From the NCBI RefSeq assembly GCF_042477335.2, contig NC_091262.1, forward strand, positions 46,969,001-47,033,000: DNA of 64,000 nucleotides. The letters run 5' to 3'. Position numbers and translations under genes: made by a program. This DNA comes from Ovis canadensis (Eukaryota > Chordata > Mammalia > Artiodactyla > Bovidae). Of the stretch, positions 45,770-56,070 are shown piece after piece. Position 1 is the stretch's first letter, and every line of letters begins with the position of its first letter. A model generated the notes under the pieces. It had not been told where the DNA came from, searched no databases, and saw nothing but the letters and a program-made list of their open reading frames with translations.

Positions 45770-45918
45770 TGAAAGTCTTTACAATACTGCTTCTGTTTTA
45801 TGTTTGGATTTTGGCCAGGAGGCAATTGAGATCTTAGCTCTGAGACCAGGGATTGAACCCACACCCTCTTCATTGGAAGGCAGATTCTTAATCACTGGAC
45901 CACCAAGGAAGTCCCCGT
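45770..45918 (-). mobile_element. CHR-type SINE
   Basis: 'tttggattttggccaggagg', 'accagggattgaacccacac' and 'ggaccaccaaggaagtcccc' mark an antisense CHR SINE. Confidence 0.8.
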
Positions 45919-46399
45919 GGTCTTTCAAACCACGGGGTTTGAAAGGGAAGAATGGAAGGGGACTCCAGCTTAGTCTTACCTGAAAGGCTCCCTCTACTTA
46001 GAGAAGAGCCAGCAGGCCCAATGAGAGGACCCAGGAGCCTAGGGCCCAGACCATGGGATTACCCAGCCGAAGACAGCAACTGACACCAAGATGCCAGAGA
46101 AGTTCAACAGGAAGGTCACCACATAGAGTTAACTGTAGTTGGCAGCTACAGCTACTCGGGGCCCCACGAGGCCAGGAGATTCCTCTGTACTTCTGAAATA
46201 GGCAATCATTCATTCATACCCCTGAAGGGCCCTTGCCCCCCAAGGCCGTACCCCTAGGTACCCAGAAGACCAGCACCCACCTTGGGTCAGCCCCCTCTTT
46301 CTACAACTTTTGACTCAAGGGCCAGAGCAGGCCAAGGACTAGGAATAGGCCCTGGTAGATGTTCTCCTGGCAGTCAGGATACCTAAAACATCCCTGCTG

Positions 46400-46538
46400 A
46401 TGGTTTTCTTTTTTAAAAAAATATTTGACAGTGCTGGGTCTTAGTTATGGCATTCTAGTTCCCCAACCAGGGATTGAAGCTGGGTCCCCTGCACTGCGAG
46501 TGAGCAGTCTTAGCCACTGGACCTCCAGGGAAGTCCCT
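46400..46538 (-). mobile_element. CHR-type SINE
   Basis: Antisense CHR: 'agttccccaaccagggattg', 'cagtcttagccactggacct', 'ccagggaagtccct'. Confidence 0.85.
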
Positions 46539-46639
46539 ATTCCTGCTCGTGTTTTTCTTAGGGAGGGAGGGCTATGCCAGCCTTGTTCTCCGGAGCTGCC
46601 GCCCTTACTATGAGAGTCATTTTAGGGATAAAGGAGAGA

Positions 46640-46877
46640 CGGAGAAGGCGATGGCACCCCACTCCCGTCCTCTTGCCTGGAGAACCCCATGGATGGAGGA
46701 GCCTGGTAGGCTGCAGTCCATGGGGTCACGAAGAGTTGGACATGACTGAGCGACTTCACTTTCATGTACTGGAGAAGGAAATGGCAACCCACTCCAGTGT
46801 TCCTGCCTGGAGAATCCCAGGCACGGCGGAGCCTGATGGGCTGCCATCTGTGGGGTTGCACAGAGTTGGACACGACA
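46640..46877 (+). mobile_element. Bov-A2 SINE
   Basis: Two BovA monomers ('gagaaggcgatggcacccca' and 'ggagaaggaaatggcaaccc'). A 10-bp target-site duplication AAAGGAGAGA lies at 46630-46639 and 46878-46887. Confidence 0.95.
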
Positions 46878-46899
46878 AAAGGAGAGAAGGGGTGAGATA

Positions 46900-47390
46900 A
46901 GCAGGAATGAGCCTGAGGGCCAAGGCTGGTGGTAAAGCTTAGTCTTCCTGATCTTCAGGTTTTGGTTGCCTCCTCCACAAACCAGGCTGCTGAGCATCAT
47001 GTGAGGCCTTGTATGAAAGTAGAATTCAGATACACCCAGTGACTTCTGTGGGTTTGAGGGAGAGGGTACAGAGAAGGGAACCCACACGTGGGGACCTAGC
47101 TTGGTCTCTCTGGAGATAAGGTGACAATGCCTGCACCACATAAGGAGAAAGGGTCTACCTGGCAAGGTGAGCCAGCCAGATGGACGCCGGACGGTGGAAG
47201 GGCCTGGCAAGCCAGCTCTGCAACACAGACGATCAAGTCTTTCCTAAGCCAATCTTCCCTGTGGGCCTGATGGTGCCTGCAAGACACTTCCCACGACCCA
47301 CCGTCACACAGACTTGTTTCTCAGCTACTCTGGAGCTGTGCCACCCCGTCCTCCAGCTAAATAGAGGCTCAGAGGTGAATGTGCAATTCT
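46900..47390. other. Intergenic DNA, no gene recognised
   Basis: No recognisable gene; short MIR-like text near 47320-47390 ('gctaaatagaggctcagagg'). Confidence 0.35.
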
Positions 47391-47429
47391 ACCTTCATCA
47401 CGCCACCTGCCACCTCCAGAACTCAGTTC

Positions 47430-47590
47430 ACTCTAACAAACTAGCATTCACCAAGTACCTGTGACACAGGTGCCACCATCCCCACATCACAGCTGAGGAA
47501 AGGATGCGGAGAAAGGTGACAGTCACAGGGCTGGGCTCAGAACCCAGGCTCCTGACTCCAGAGTCTGCATTCTTGACTATGTGCCTATGG
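47430..47590 (+). mobile_element. MIR SINE relic
   Basis: 'ccaagtacctgtgacacagg', 'catccccacatcacagctga', 'ggctcagaacccaggctcct' and 'ccagagtctgcattcttgac' follow the MIR consensus order. Confidence 0.8.
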
Positions 47591-47599
47591 CAGAGGTGG

Positions 47600-48240
47600 G
47601 CTAGCATCTGCACAAGAAAGGTGAAAATTCTGCTGCCCACCCAGGGGCAGGGCCTGCAGCCCCAGATTTGCAGAGGTAGCAGGGCAGGGAACAAGGCAGC
47701 CCACTGGGCCAGGGCTTCTCCAGGGCCTGCACGCCAGGGAAAGCGCTATCAGCTGAAACCCCCCACCCCGCAACATGCACTGGGAATGTTGAATTGGCAC
47801 CTGCTGGAAGCCAGGGAAGGGGCTCAGCTCCCACGGCACCTGCAGGAGTGGGAGGCAGGCAGGGATGGGCACTCTGCCTCCAAGGAAAGCATGACCCCCT
47901 GGCTACTCCAAGGCCAGGCCCAGGCCTATCAAGGTGGCTGTGTCTCTGCTGAGGAGCTGGTAGACAAGACATGCAATGTCCGTGAGGGTTAAGGACAGAT
48001 GAGGCAATAGGCAAGGCAGTTATGTTCAGGGGGAGCCTAGAGGGGCCGGAAGTAGACAAAAGTCAGCTGGGTCCAGGCCTGGCCCCTGGAGGGACAGCAG
48101 ACTCGGGGAGGGGTGTCACTCAGCAGCCACAGTGAGGGAGCTCAGGTCCACAAGCAGTTGGCCAAGGTCATCAGCACCTGGGGACCATCCACCAGGCCTG
48201 GCTCTGCGCTCAGGCTTCTGCTGGCCTGAAGAAGGGAGGG
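47600..48240. other. Intergenic GC-rich DNA, no gene recognised
   Basis: Open frames exist on both strands (for example 47504-47992 plus) but none has a recognisable domain or clear exon borders. GC content explains them. Confidence 0.4.
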
Positions 48241-48254
48241 TGGCATGCATGCAT

Positions 48255-48470
48255 GCTAATTCGCTTCAGTCATGTCCAACTCTTTGCGACCCCATGGACT
48301 GTAGCCTGCTAGGCTTCTCTGTCCATGGGATTCTCCAGGCAAGAATACTGGAGTGGGTTGCCATGTCCTCCTCCAGGGGATCTTCCCAGCCCAGGGATTG
48401 AACCCAGGTCTCTTGTGTCTCCTGAACTGGCAGGCGGGTTCTTTACCACTAGCACCACCTGAGAAGCCCA
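48255..48470 (-). mobile_element. Bov-tA SINE
   Basis: Antisense Bov-tA: 'gctaattcgcttcagtcatg', 'gggattctccaggcaagaat', 'tagcaccacctgagaagccc'. Confidence 0.9.
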
Positions 48471-48479
48471 GGGCTTGTG

Positions 48480-49010
48480 GCAGGGCGGGGGCAGGGGAGC
48501 GGCTTGCCCAAAAGAGAGACTACAGGGGCCACGAGCTTAAACAAGTTTCCTCCTGGGATCTTGTCCACGTAAGTGAGACCTTATCCCCTCCCTCAGCCTA
48601 TAGCCTAGTTCAGGCTTGACAAACAGATGTCAGTGCTGCAGGGAGGGGGCCTAACCTTGCCTGAGACATCCAGCAAAGCTGTGCCTTGCATCTGCCAAGA
48701 AGATTCATCAACAACAGAAAGACCTTCAGGTCTAAGTCCAGGGCCCAAGAACTATGGGCTAGATGTCCACCCAGGGGGCTGGAAGGTGGCAAGACAATGG
48801 CCCCAAGGCTCCAGCAGGAAGCTGCAGTGACCAGAGCCAGTCTTGGTGGGACGGCCCTGGGAATGGCTGTGCCCTGGGTCCCTCAGGGTTAGGAGAGGGG
48901 ACTGCCAGGGGATGGGTTTAAGGACCTCTAGGGAGACAGACTTAGGCTCCTGGGTACCTGGATTAGGAAGCAAGTGAGGGTACTTGCCCAAGGCCAGATA
49001 AGAACCAGGG
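48480..49010. other. Intergenic DNA, no gene recognised
   Basis: A minus-strand open frame (48991-48752) follows an acceptor-like 'gcttcctaatccag' but matches nothing I know. Confidence 0.35.
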
Positions 49011-49011
49011 G

Positions 49012-49215
49012 GCTTCCCTAGTGTCTCAGATGGTAAAGAATCTGCCTACAATGCAGGAGACTGGGGTTAGATCCCTGGGTTGGGAAGATGCCCTGGAGAA
49101 TGAAATGGCTACCCACTCCAGTATTCTTGCCTGGAGAATTCCATGGACAGAGGAGCCTGGCGGTCTACAGTCCATGGGGTCACAAAGAGTTGGACACAAC
49201 TAACACTTTCATTTT
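49012..49215 (+). mobile_element. Bov-tA SINE
   Basis: Sense Bov-tA: 'ggcttccctagtgtctcaga', 'ctgcctacaatgcaggagac', 'ggtcacaaagagttggacac'. Confidence 0.9.
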
Positions 49216-49219
49216 TCAC

Positions 49220-51280
49220 TTTTCTCATCTAAGAATGAGATGCTGCAGCCCAGATGCCATCTCTCCTTGAACAGGAGATTAGCTGGCAGGGAAGCTAACC
49301 CATCTCCTCCCTCCCCCTCCTAACCAGATGTGAAGGGAGACGAAGAGGTTTTTGCAGGATGAGTCCTGCCTGGCTGCTCCAGCACCTGGCAGGGGTGGGG
49401 AAAGTGCAGCTGAGTGAGAAGGAAGTCTAAGGTTCCACTCTGCTCCTGGACAAGATACTTGCTATCTCTGGGGCCAGTAGACTTATAGGAGAAGGGGCAG
49501 GTTTGGCAGTCCTGGTCCCAGAACCACCCCTTAAGAGGCTCCACCCCTATGGAGCCTTGTCCTCCTGATTCTGCCTCCAGGCCCTGGGAACAATGTTCTC
49601 CCAGCTCAGAGGCTGTGGAGATGGAGGGGCTGCACCTGCTTTCAGCTTGCTCTGTGGGCTTGAGTTGGCTTTCATTCTGAGCAGGATTAGCAAGGTGACA
49701 GGCAGCTTCACAGGCTCCAGGTGCTCCGAGGTATACTCTGAAGGGCACAACACCATCAGAGTTTTAAGACAGTGAATAGGGGCCCCAGGCCATTCTGGAT
49801 CAATACTCTAGCTTTGTTTTGCCACAGACTCTAATCAAGGAAAACCCCTGCGGTCATAAGAGGATGTCGATATTGACTTGGAAGGCAAACAAGGGCAACC
49901 TCAGCTCCCAGAAGGCCTGAAACCAAAGGAGGCAGGGTTCTGGGCTATTCTAGAAGGTGAGGCTGGGGCAGATGAGGGCCTTACCCTGAGGGGATCATAG
50001 CCATCCAGGTCCTAGTTTCAACTCTCACATGCCATCTCTTAAAACCCAGCCCTAACGTGAACACCTACAGAAAGCTGTAGAGTGAGGGGGCAAGAAGTGG
50101 AGGCTGACCCGTGGGGAAAGGTTCACAGGGCTAGGGGAAGGTTTGAGCTGGGCCACGGGGCAGTCAGAAGAGTAGGTAACAGGCATCCTCACAGGGTCAG
50201 CCAGGGAACCCAGAAGGGACAAAAGTGCAATAACAAGCATGTTCCAGGAGACAGTGGGCAGCACTTCCCCCCAACACACCACTGGGGCTGAGCGAGGCCA
50301 GACCCATGCACCAGGGGCAGTAGGTACCCATGTGCTGGCCCACCTTGGCTGCCACAGTGCTAGGAAGATCTGAGGCGGCAGGCAGAATCTGCTCCCAGCC
50401 TCCACCGACACTCACTCTGGCTGCAGGGAGCCGGTGTGGCGAGGACTCTGCCGGTGGGCTAGCCAGCAGGGGAGGCCAGGCCCCTCCCCAGCCTGGAGGG
50501 GGCTTTAGAGATGGGCAGGGACCCAAACCTAGGCTTAGCAGCCTACCCGACGCATGGAGACGAGAAGATGTACTAGAATCAGACTGGATTTTAGGAGGCC
50601 GGCAAGAAGGACAGGAAGCGCCTGGGCAGAGGAGAGGGAGGCCTCGAAGCGTGGACTCCACTGGGCATGGCCACTGGGGAAGGACTGGGCTCGGTTCTGT
50701 CATTAAGAGCTGGGGCCATGGGGGATCTATCCACCTAGCTGCCTCAGCTGGCCTTTGAAGAGGAAAGGAGGGATAATTGCCTGTCACATGGAACCCAGGA
50801 CAAAACAAAGCATCAGTCCCACGAGGGTAGGGAGAGAAAAGCCAGGGGCAGCAATGTGTGTTTGGGGCTAGGCAGGAGAAAACTGCCTTCTTTGGGGGCC
50901 AAGGAGAAAGGAAAATGAGCTGGGAGGAATTCCCAGACATTCGGCCTCAGGCCCTTTACCAGCCACCCCCTAAGCAGGCTTCTCCTTGCTCAGCCCATAA
51001 CTTGGGTGGCACTATTCTTACTGTCAGGATGACTTCCAGGCTGAGCCGGGGCTGGGGTTGGGGGATGAGCAGTGCATAGATGATGTCCATGGACGTGGAG
51101 AAGGGCATGGGAGCCTTGGTGGCCAGGCCCTGGGCACAGGCAGGCCATGCTGTAACAACCTGCCATCTGTGACCTCCAACTGTAAGGTACCCACATTCCA
51201 GGCCAGGACTGGAGCCAGGGACAGAGTGGAACGGGACACAGGCCACCCAACAATTACTGGGGCTTTGAGCCTGCTGGTCG
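49220..51280. other. Intergenic GC-rich DNA with exon-like minus-strand scraps
   Basis: No gene is recognised. Several minus-strand frames look protein-like, notably 51143-51036, which is bounded by an acceptor-like GCCCAG and a donor-like ACA|GTAAGA (see findings). They cannot be joined into a convincing gene by eye. Confidence 0.35.
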
Positions 51281-51284
51281 CTGG

Positions 51285-51333
51285 AAAGACAGAGGGACTC
51301 TGCTCAAGGGAAGAGCAGAGTCCCTCTGTCTTT
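51285..51333. repeat. Perfect 21-bp inverted repeat (hairpin)
   Basis: The left arm AAAGACAGAGGGACTCTGCTC less its last base is shown as AAAGACAGAGGGACTCTGCT; arms span 51285-51305 and 51313-51333 and are exactly complementary over 21 bases. The loop is AAGGGAA (51306-51312). Pairing stops abruptly outside the arms. Confidence 0.95.
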
Positions 51334-52079
51334 GGGCCTGGACTGCTCAGACCTGCCTGTGGGACAAGGGCAGTCCCATAAGTCTGACCAGAGGGGACTT
51401 GTAGTCCCCCCAAAGCACCCAGCCCTTCACACCCAAGTGGGCAACATAAAAAGAGGGACAGAAACACCAGGCACTCCCTGCTGCTGGCTATGGCCTCCTG
51501 CGGTGATCTCCAGGACTCCTGAATGAGTCGAGTTGGGGGCCCCAGCAGCCAAGGCAGGAGGACAGCTGGGTCCTCAGGACTGAGCCCTCTGCCCAGGGAC
51601 ACTTCCACTGCATGGGTCAACCTTGAGAGCCAGGGCCTAGTGCCGGTAGGCTCTGCTTGAGGGTGATGTCCTGGGGGTCATTACACCTCTATGCCCAGGG
51701 GCTCCAGTGTCCAGGTTGTGGATGGGCCAGCATTCAAAAAAGAGGAGGCTGCGGGTCTGGACTGGTCTGAGGACCTGGTGTGGGTTTCCAGCCACAGAGC
51801 CAAGGGGGAAGGGGCACTGGGCTCTCCCTCACTGAAGTCTGCAGCATCAAGCTCCAGAAGGGTCCCTGGGAGGAAGACCAGCATGAGATGAAGTATTGCA
51901 GAAGCCTCATGGTGGGCCCAGCAGGAGGTTAGGAACCACATCAGGGAGGTCAGCCTGGAGGCCACAAGGAAACAGGGAGACCTACTAGGGCTGCATGGAA
52001 AGCACGCCGGGTGCACAGAACGTGGCACCAGCCGAACAGGGAGAGTTCTCCTGGAGGCAGGCCAGGCACCCTTTGCTGC

Positions 52080-52470
52080 AATGCAGGCACCCAGACACAC
52101 ATCTCTGCGCAGTTGGGGGCAAATTCTGGATGACACAGAAAGAGACCAAAAAGCCCAACTGCCACTTCTAAAGAACCGGGAACAAAAGAAGGATACTGCG
52201 CATGCCCTCTGCAAGCAGCACCACCTAAGGGGTGGGCAAACCACCTAAGCCACCCCTCTGACCCAACCCCTGAACACACCTCTACCCTCACCCCATATAA
52301 GTAACCTGCTCGCCCCCACCACCGCCATCCTGAGAGCAAGAAGCAAGGGAAACTTGCTTGTTCTGGCTCCTCCCTGCTGCAGCAGGGGCCCTAATAAAGA
52401 CTTGCCTGAATTTCCTGTCTGGCCTCTGATCAATTTCTATTGATTAAGGAGGCCAAGAATCCTGGTAGGC
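52080..52470 (+). mobile_element. Solitary LTR fossil, same family as the 27-kb copy
   Basis: Sense LTR with CATATAAGTAACC (about 52296), CCTAATAAAGACTTGCC (about 52391) and an end 'ctgatcaatttctattgatt'. It shares with the 27-kb copy, in the same order, 'ggggcaaattct', 'caactgcca' and 'gcagcaggggccc'. The left border is uncertain and may lie up to 100 bases upstream. No internal part is present. Confidence 0.65.
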
Positions 52471-52479
52471 TCTGTCCCC

Positions 52480-53440
52480 ACCAGTCCTGAGGAGTGCTGG
52501 AGGGAACTAGGCTGCCAGGGGCTGGGGCCAGGGGTATCCAGGCCAGGAGAGGGGCCTGAGCTTCCTCCAGTTGGGGCAGCATCATGTCTAGGAAGGCTCC
52601 AAGCTGGACAACTGGCAAGGGCTGGGGAACCAGAGGCTGGGGGCCTGGGACACCCATCAGGCTAGAAGGCGGTGTTGGGGAAGCAGCAGGCAGAGCTGGT
52701 GAGGACCAGGTGTAGTGGCTGGGACTTGTGCCACCTGCGGGGCTTAGCAATGGCAGGGTGCTGGTAGACGGGGGTTCCGGGGAAGACAGGCCCCCTGGAA
52801 GCTGGCGACCGTGTGTCCTCAGAGCTAGCAGGCGGCAAGCTGAGAAGCGCCAGGGAAGTCTGGTCAGGGTGGCCCTGGCTCTCCCATATCGAGGAGGTGT
52901 CAAGAGAGGCGGGCAGGTCCCAGGGTTGTTGAGGGACTCAGGCCTCCCCAAGCACTTTCATCACCACTCATGGTGGATGGGAGCCCGGGACTCACTGAGG
53001 ACCCTTCAGAAGGAGGGCCAAGCCCTCAGCAGGCAACAGGCTGGTGAAAGCTTCTAGATTTTCTGCTCTGGGGCCCCAAGCCAAACCCCAGTCCCTCTGA
53101 CAGTGGGGCTTGGGGAAGGGAGGTTTAGCAGGGTTTGAGGAGAAGCCGCCACTCTTGGAATCCCAGGCTGTGAACCATCAGGAGGAGAGAGGACTGCCCC
53201 AGCCTCACTATCCCTGCATGCGAAGGACAGGGGCTTGTTGATGATTTTATCTGGGGGCTGGTGGGAAGAGGAGCAGGGGGCCCCCTGCCAGGCCTGGCAG
53301 TCATTGGAGGGGCCTCTTGAGGTCCTTCCAAGGAGCTCAGGGGCTCAGCACCCCCTTTCCAGGAGCCTAGGTCCCTACTGCCCTGAGAAGGCACAGGAGC
53401 CTGGGAATTGGGCCCCTGGAAGCAAGAGGTGGGGGTGCAG
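52480..53440 (-). other. Pro/Ser/Thr-rich exon-like region, minus strand
   Basis: A good acceptor-like tract (CACCTCTTGCTTCCAG) stands at 53451-53436 on the minus strand. After it the minus strand is open and Pro/Ser-rich (GPNSQAPVPSQGSRDLGSWK...). Farther down, similar text continues in shifted frames (for example PSTSTLPLLSPAGGTSPSHY at about 52.77 kb). This could be a decayed mucin-like exon or only GC-rich chance frames. I name no gene. Confidence 0.3.
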
Positions 53441-53561
53441 GAAGCAGAGTGGCCAGTGCAGGCTGAGGGGGGCCAGATGGGGTGGCTACAAGCTTGGGTG
53501 GGCAGCAGCTAGAATGCCCATGGTTGGCATCCCCAAGGAGCCTCCCACCTGCCTGCCAACC

Positions 53562-53771
53562 TCAGCCAGCCAGGGGAGAGGAGGGCCCTGCGGCCCCTCC
53601 CCTGCCCTGGGGGCTGGAGGCCGGCCCTGGACTGGGCTGGGCACCCCCTTGAGGAGTACGAGGGGTGGGGGCTGGGGAAGCTGCCCGGGCAGAGGTCCAG
53701 AGGGCAGAGAAGACAGCAGCCAGCAGCAGGGCCTGGTGCCACCGGCCAGAGCCCCCCGCCGCCTTCCCCAT
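53562..53771 (-). CDS. Hypothetical ORF with strong signal peptide
   Basis: The ATG at 53771 has a good Kozak context (GGTATGG) and opens 69 codons on the minus strand. The start is basic and small (MGKAAGGSGR). A hydrophobic core follows (ALLLAAVFSALW) with a small-residue cleavage-like site TSARA|ASP, then a Pro/Ser/Gly-rich stretch. After the TGA, a donor-like GGCAG|GTGGGA (about 53551) lies in phase with an acceptor at 53436 that opens a Pro/Ser/Thr-rich frame, so the stop may be a late break in a longer secreted or mucin-like protein. Against this, a donor-like CCGGG|GTGAGT lies just upstream of the ATG, GC content is high, and I recognise no homologue. Confidence 0.3.
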   Translation of the reverse strand: MGKAAGGSGRWHQALLLAAVFSALWTSARAASPAPTPRTPQGGAQPSPGPASSPQGRGGAAGPSSPLAG

Positions 53772-53789
53772 ACCACCCCGCACTCACCC

Positions 53790-55775
53790 CGGCTTACTCA
53801 GCTGGGTCCAGGCCAGGCAGGGTTGGAGGTGGCCCCAGGGGCTGAGGCGACCACTCCCACCTCTAGAGGGCCTTTTGGGGTCAGCAGAGGCATGTTCCGT
53901 CAGGTGGGAGTGAGCCCTGCTCCATTTCCTCTGCGGGGACCGAGGAAAAATAGCCCCTTCACTTAACCCCTCAGTGACAACAAGCCAGGGAGGAAGCTGT
54001 GGAGGTTGGGAGTGGGGTGTCTTCATGCCCCTCAACCCCCCACAGCCCCGCTCTCTTCCTCACCCCCGACGCCCTACAGAGCTGCCCCCTCACTCACCTC
54101 CTTGCAGGCTTAACTCCTGGCTGCAAAACTAGTGGGTCGGGACACTTGGCCATTTGTATTGAGCTGTGGAGCAGGTTGGGCAGCCAGGGGGCAGGGCCTC
54201 AAGCAAATCGAAGGCTCACCTGAGCACCTGCCTCATTTTATTAACGTAAAAGGAAAGAGCCTGCACATGTTGCCTAGTGAGGCCACCTGGGCAGAGAGAA
54301 CCCAGGCCAGGGCAGGTCTGGGCCCAGCCAACAGAGGGCAGAGCAGAGCCGGGCACAGAACGTTCTCCGCTCTCCACTGGCCCCGAACCCTCAGGACTGG
54401 ACACGGCCCCTGATCTGCTCTAGGTCTGGACACAGCGCCTGACTTGATGCGACCATCAGCAAGTTCCTGGACTGCTTTCCCCACCTGTGACCCAGAGGGA
54501 GTAGTAGTCTGTGTTACTGGAAATGATTCCTGACTCAGTGTCCCCTTGGGAGTTCAATTAAAACCTAGATTCCAGGGCTCTGCCTAAGACCCTTCTCCAT
54601 GGGGCCCAGGAGAGCATTTACCAAGGGATTGCTCGAAAAGTCCTGCCTGGTTGCAGCCCAGCCCAGGAGACTTAGCCAGTTGCAGGGGAACTGTGGGGTC
54701 AGAAGAGCCACTTGGATGGACACAGTGGAGTGGGCCCCATTCCAGTCTCCTCAAGGGGTGCGGGCAGCCACCACGCTCGCTTCCACACCCCACCCTGGCT
54801 TCCTTGCCCTCAGCTCTTAGCCATCAATATTCCTATCAAAGAATGGAACGAGCTTTGTGAACAACTGTGACGGGTGGTAGCACTGTCTCCCGGACAGGAG
54901 GCCTGGGTAGAGCTTTGGACCCGTTCCCACCACTTCGGCTGGGGCTCCTTGGAACACTGTCGTATCTGCTCCCTTAATAGGCCCCTCAGGCCAGGGCTAG
55001 GTCTCTCCCCTCAGGCTGGGCTCCCAGGACAGAGTTGTCCCAAGAGGCATCCACCCCGACCCTCGCTACAGCTCTGCTCCGCCCTTGCCCCGCTCCTGGG
55101 GCCCCAGGTGGACGCATGGACTCGGGTGCGGAGTCCTGTTCCCGGGGCCTCAGTTCCTGCCCTGTAATGGCTGGCAGGATGTGCACTCTGGCAGGTAACA
55201 GGGGACGCTCTAGGTGTACAAGGAAGGCAGGAAAGGAGGGACAGACAGAGGTGGGAAAGGAAGGAGGGAAAAGAAAATAAGAAAGTAAAGCAGCAAGAAT
55301 CAGAGCCAAATCCACCAAGGCGCTGGCAACTGAGGACGAAGCCCAAGGCGTTCAGTGCAGTCCTGTCTCTCCCTCTAGTACCCCGAGTGACTCAGACTCT
55401 CTGCTCTTCACCTTCCTCTAAACAGCATGAACCCCACCCCAGCTCTTCAGACTGCAGGACTGAATGAGCTGCCAGCAGGATGGATTGAGCCTAACCAGGC
55501 CCCACCTTCTTCACCTTGCTCCCACACTCCAGCCACACTTCTAATCCTTCCCAGACTTTACCCCTGAGCCTCCGCACGTGGTTTTCCTCAGGCCACACCC
55601 GGCACTCCTTTCACCCGCATCTTCCTATGTGGCTTCCACGCAGGAAGCATCTCATCTGGGACGCAAGGACACCTTCTCACTGAGCCCTCACCACGCCACC
55701 CCATTAAGCCCCTCCTGAGCTTCCACTGCGTTCTTCCTCCAGGTTCTGCCCTACAGTCACACGTGTCAGAGTTGC
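53790..55775. other. Intergenic GC-rich DNA, no gene recognised
   Basis: Many open frames occur on both strands but none has a recognisable domain. A minus-strand donor-like AAGGAG|GTGAGT lies at about 54101. Nothing else stands out. Confidence 0.35.
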
Positions 55776-55780
55776 CTGTT

Positions 55781-55854
55781 TCCTGGTTAGCTCAGTTGAT
55801 GAGTGTGGTGCAATTAATGTCAAGGTTGTAGGTTCAATTCCTGTACAGTCCACA
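55781..55854 (+). tRNA. tRNA-Ile(AAT)-like pseudogene
   Basis: The text runs TCCTGGTTAGCTCAGTTGAT, GAGTGTGGTGCAATTAATGT, CAAGGTTGTAGGTTCAATTC, CTGTACAGTCCACA. It follows tRNA-Ile(AAT) through A box (TTAGCTCAGTTG), anticodon arm (GGTGC.ATTAAT) and B box (GGTTCAATTCC). Most differences are C-to-T or G-to-A changes, and the acceptor stem no longer pairs well. It is a relic, not a working tRNA gene. Confidence 0.75.
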
Positions 55855-55871
55855 GAGGCAACTCACATTTT

Positions 55872-56070
55872 GGGTTTCCCTGACGGCCCATACAGTGAAG
55901 AATCCACCTGCAATGCAGAAGACCTGGGTTTGATTCCTACATCAGATCCCCTGAAGAAGGGAATGGTGACCCACTCCAGTATTCTTGCCTGGAGAATTTC
56001 ATGGATAGAGGAGCTTGGCAAGCTACACCATCCATAGGGTCAAAAAGAGTTGTACACGACTGAACACATA
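55872..56070 (+). mobile_element. Bov-tA SINE
   Basis: Sense Bov-tA: 'gggtttccctgacggcccat', 'ccacctgcaatgcagaagac', 'cactccagtattcttgcctg', 'gagttgtacacgactgaaca'. It directly follows the tRNA relic. Confidence 0.9.

Noticed and set aside
50197-50940. 247-codon minus frame as a gene
   Set aside because: It is Pro/Cys/Trp-rich with no domain, no good splice sites and no ATG context. GC content explains its length.
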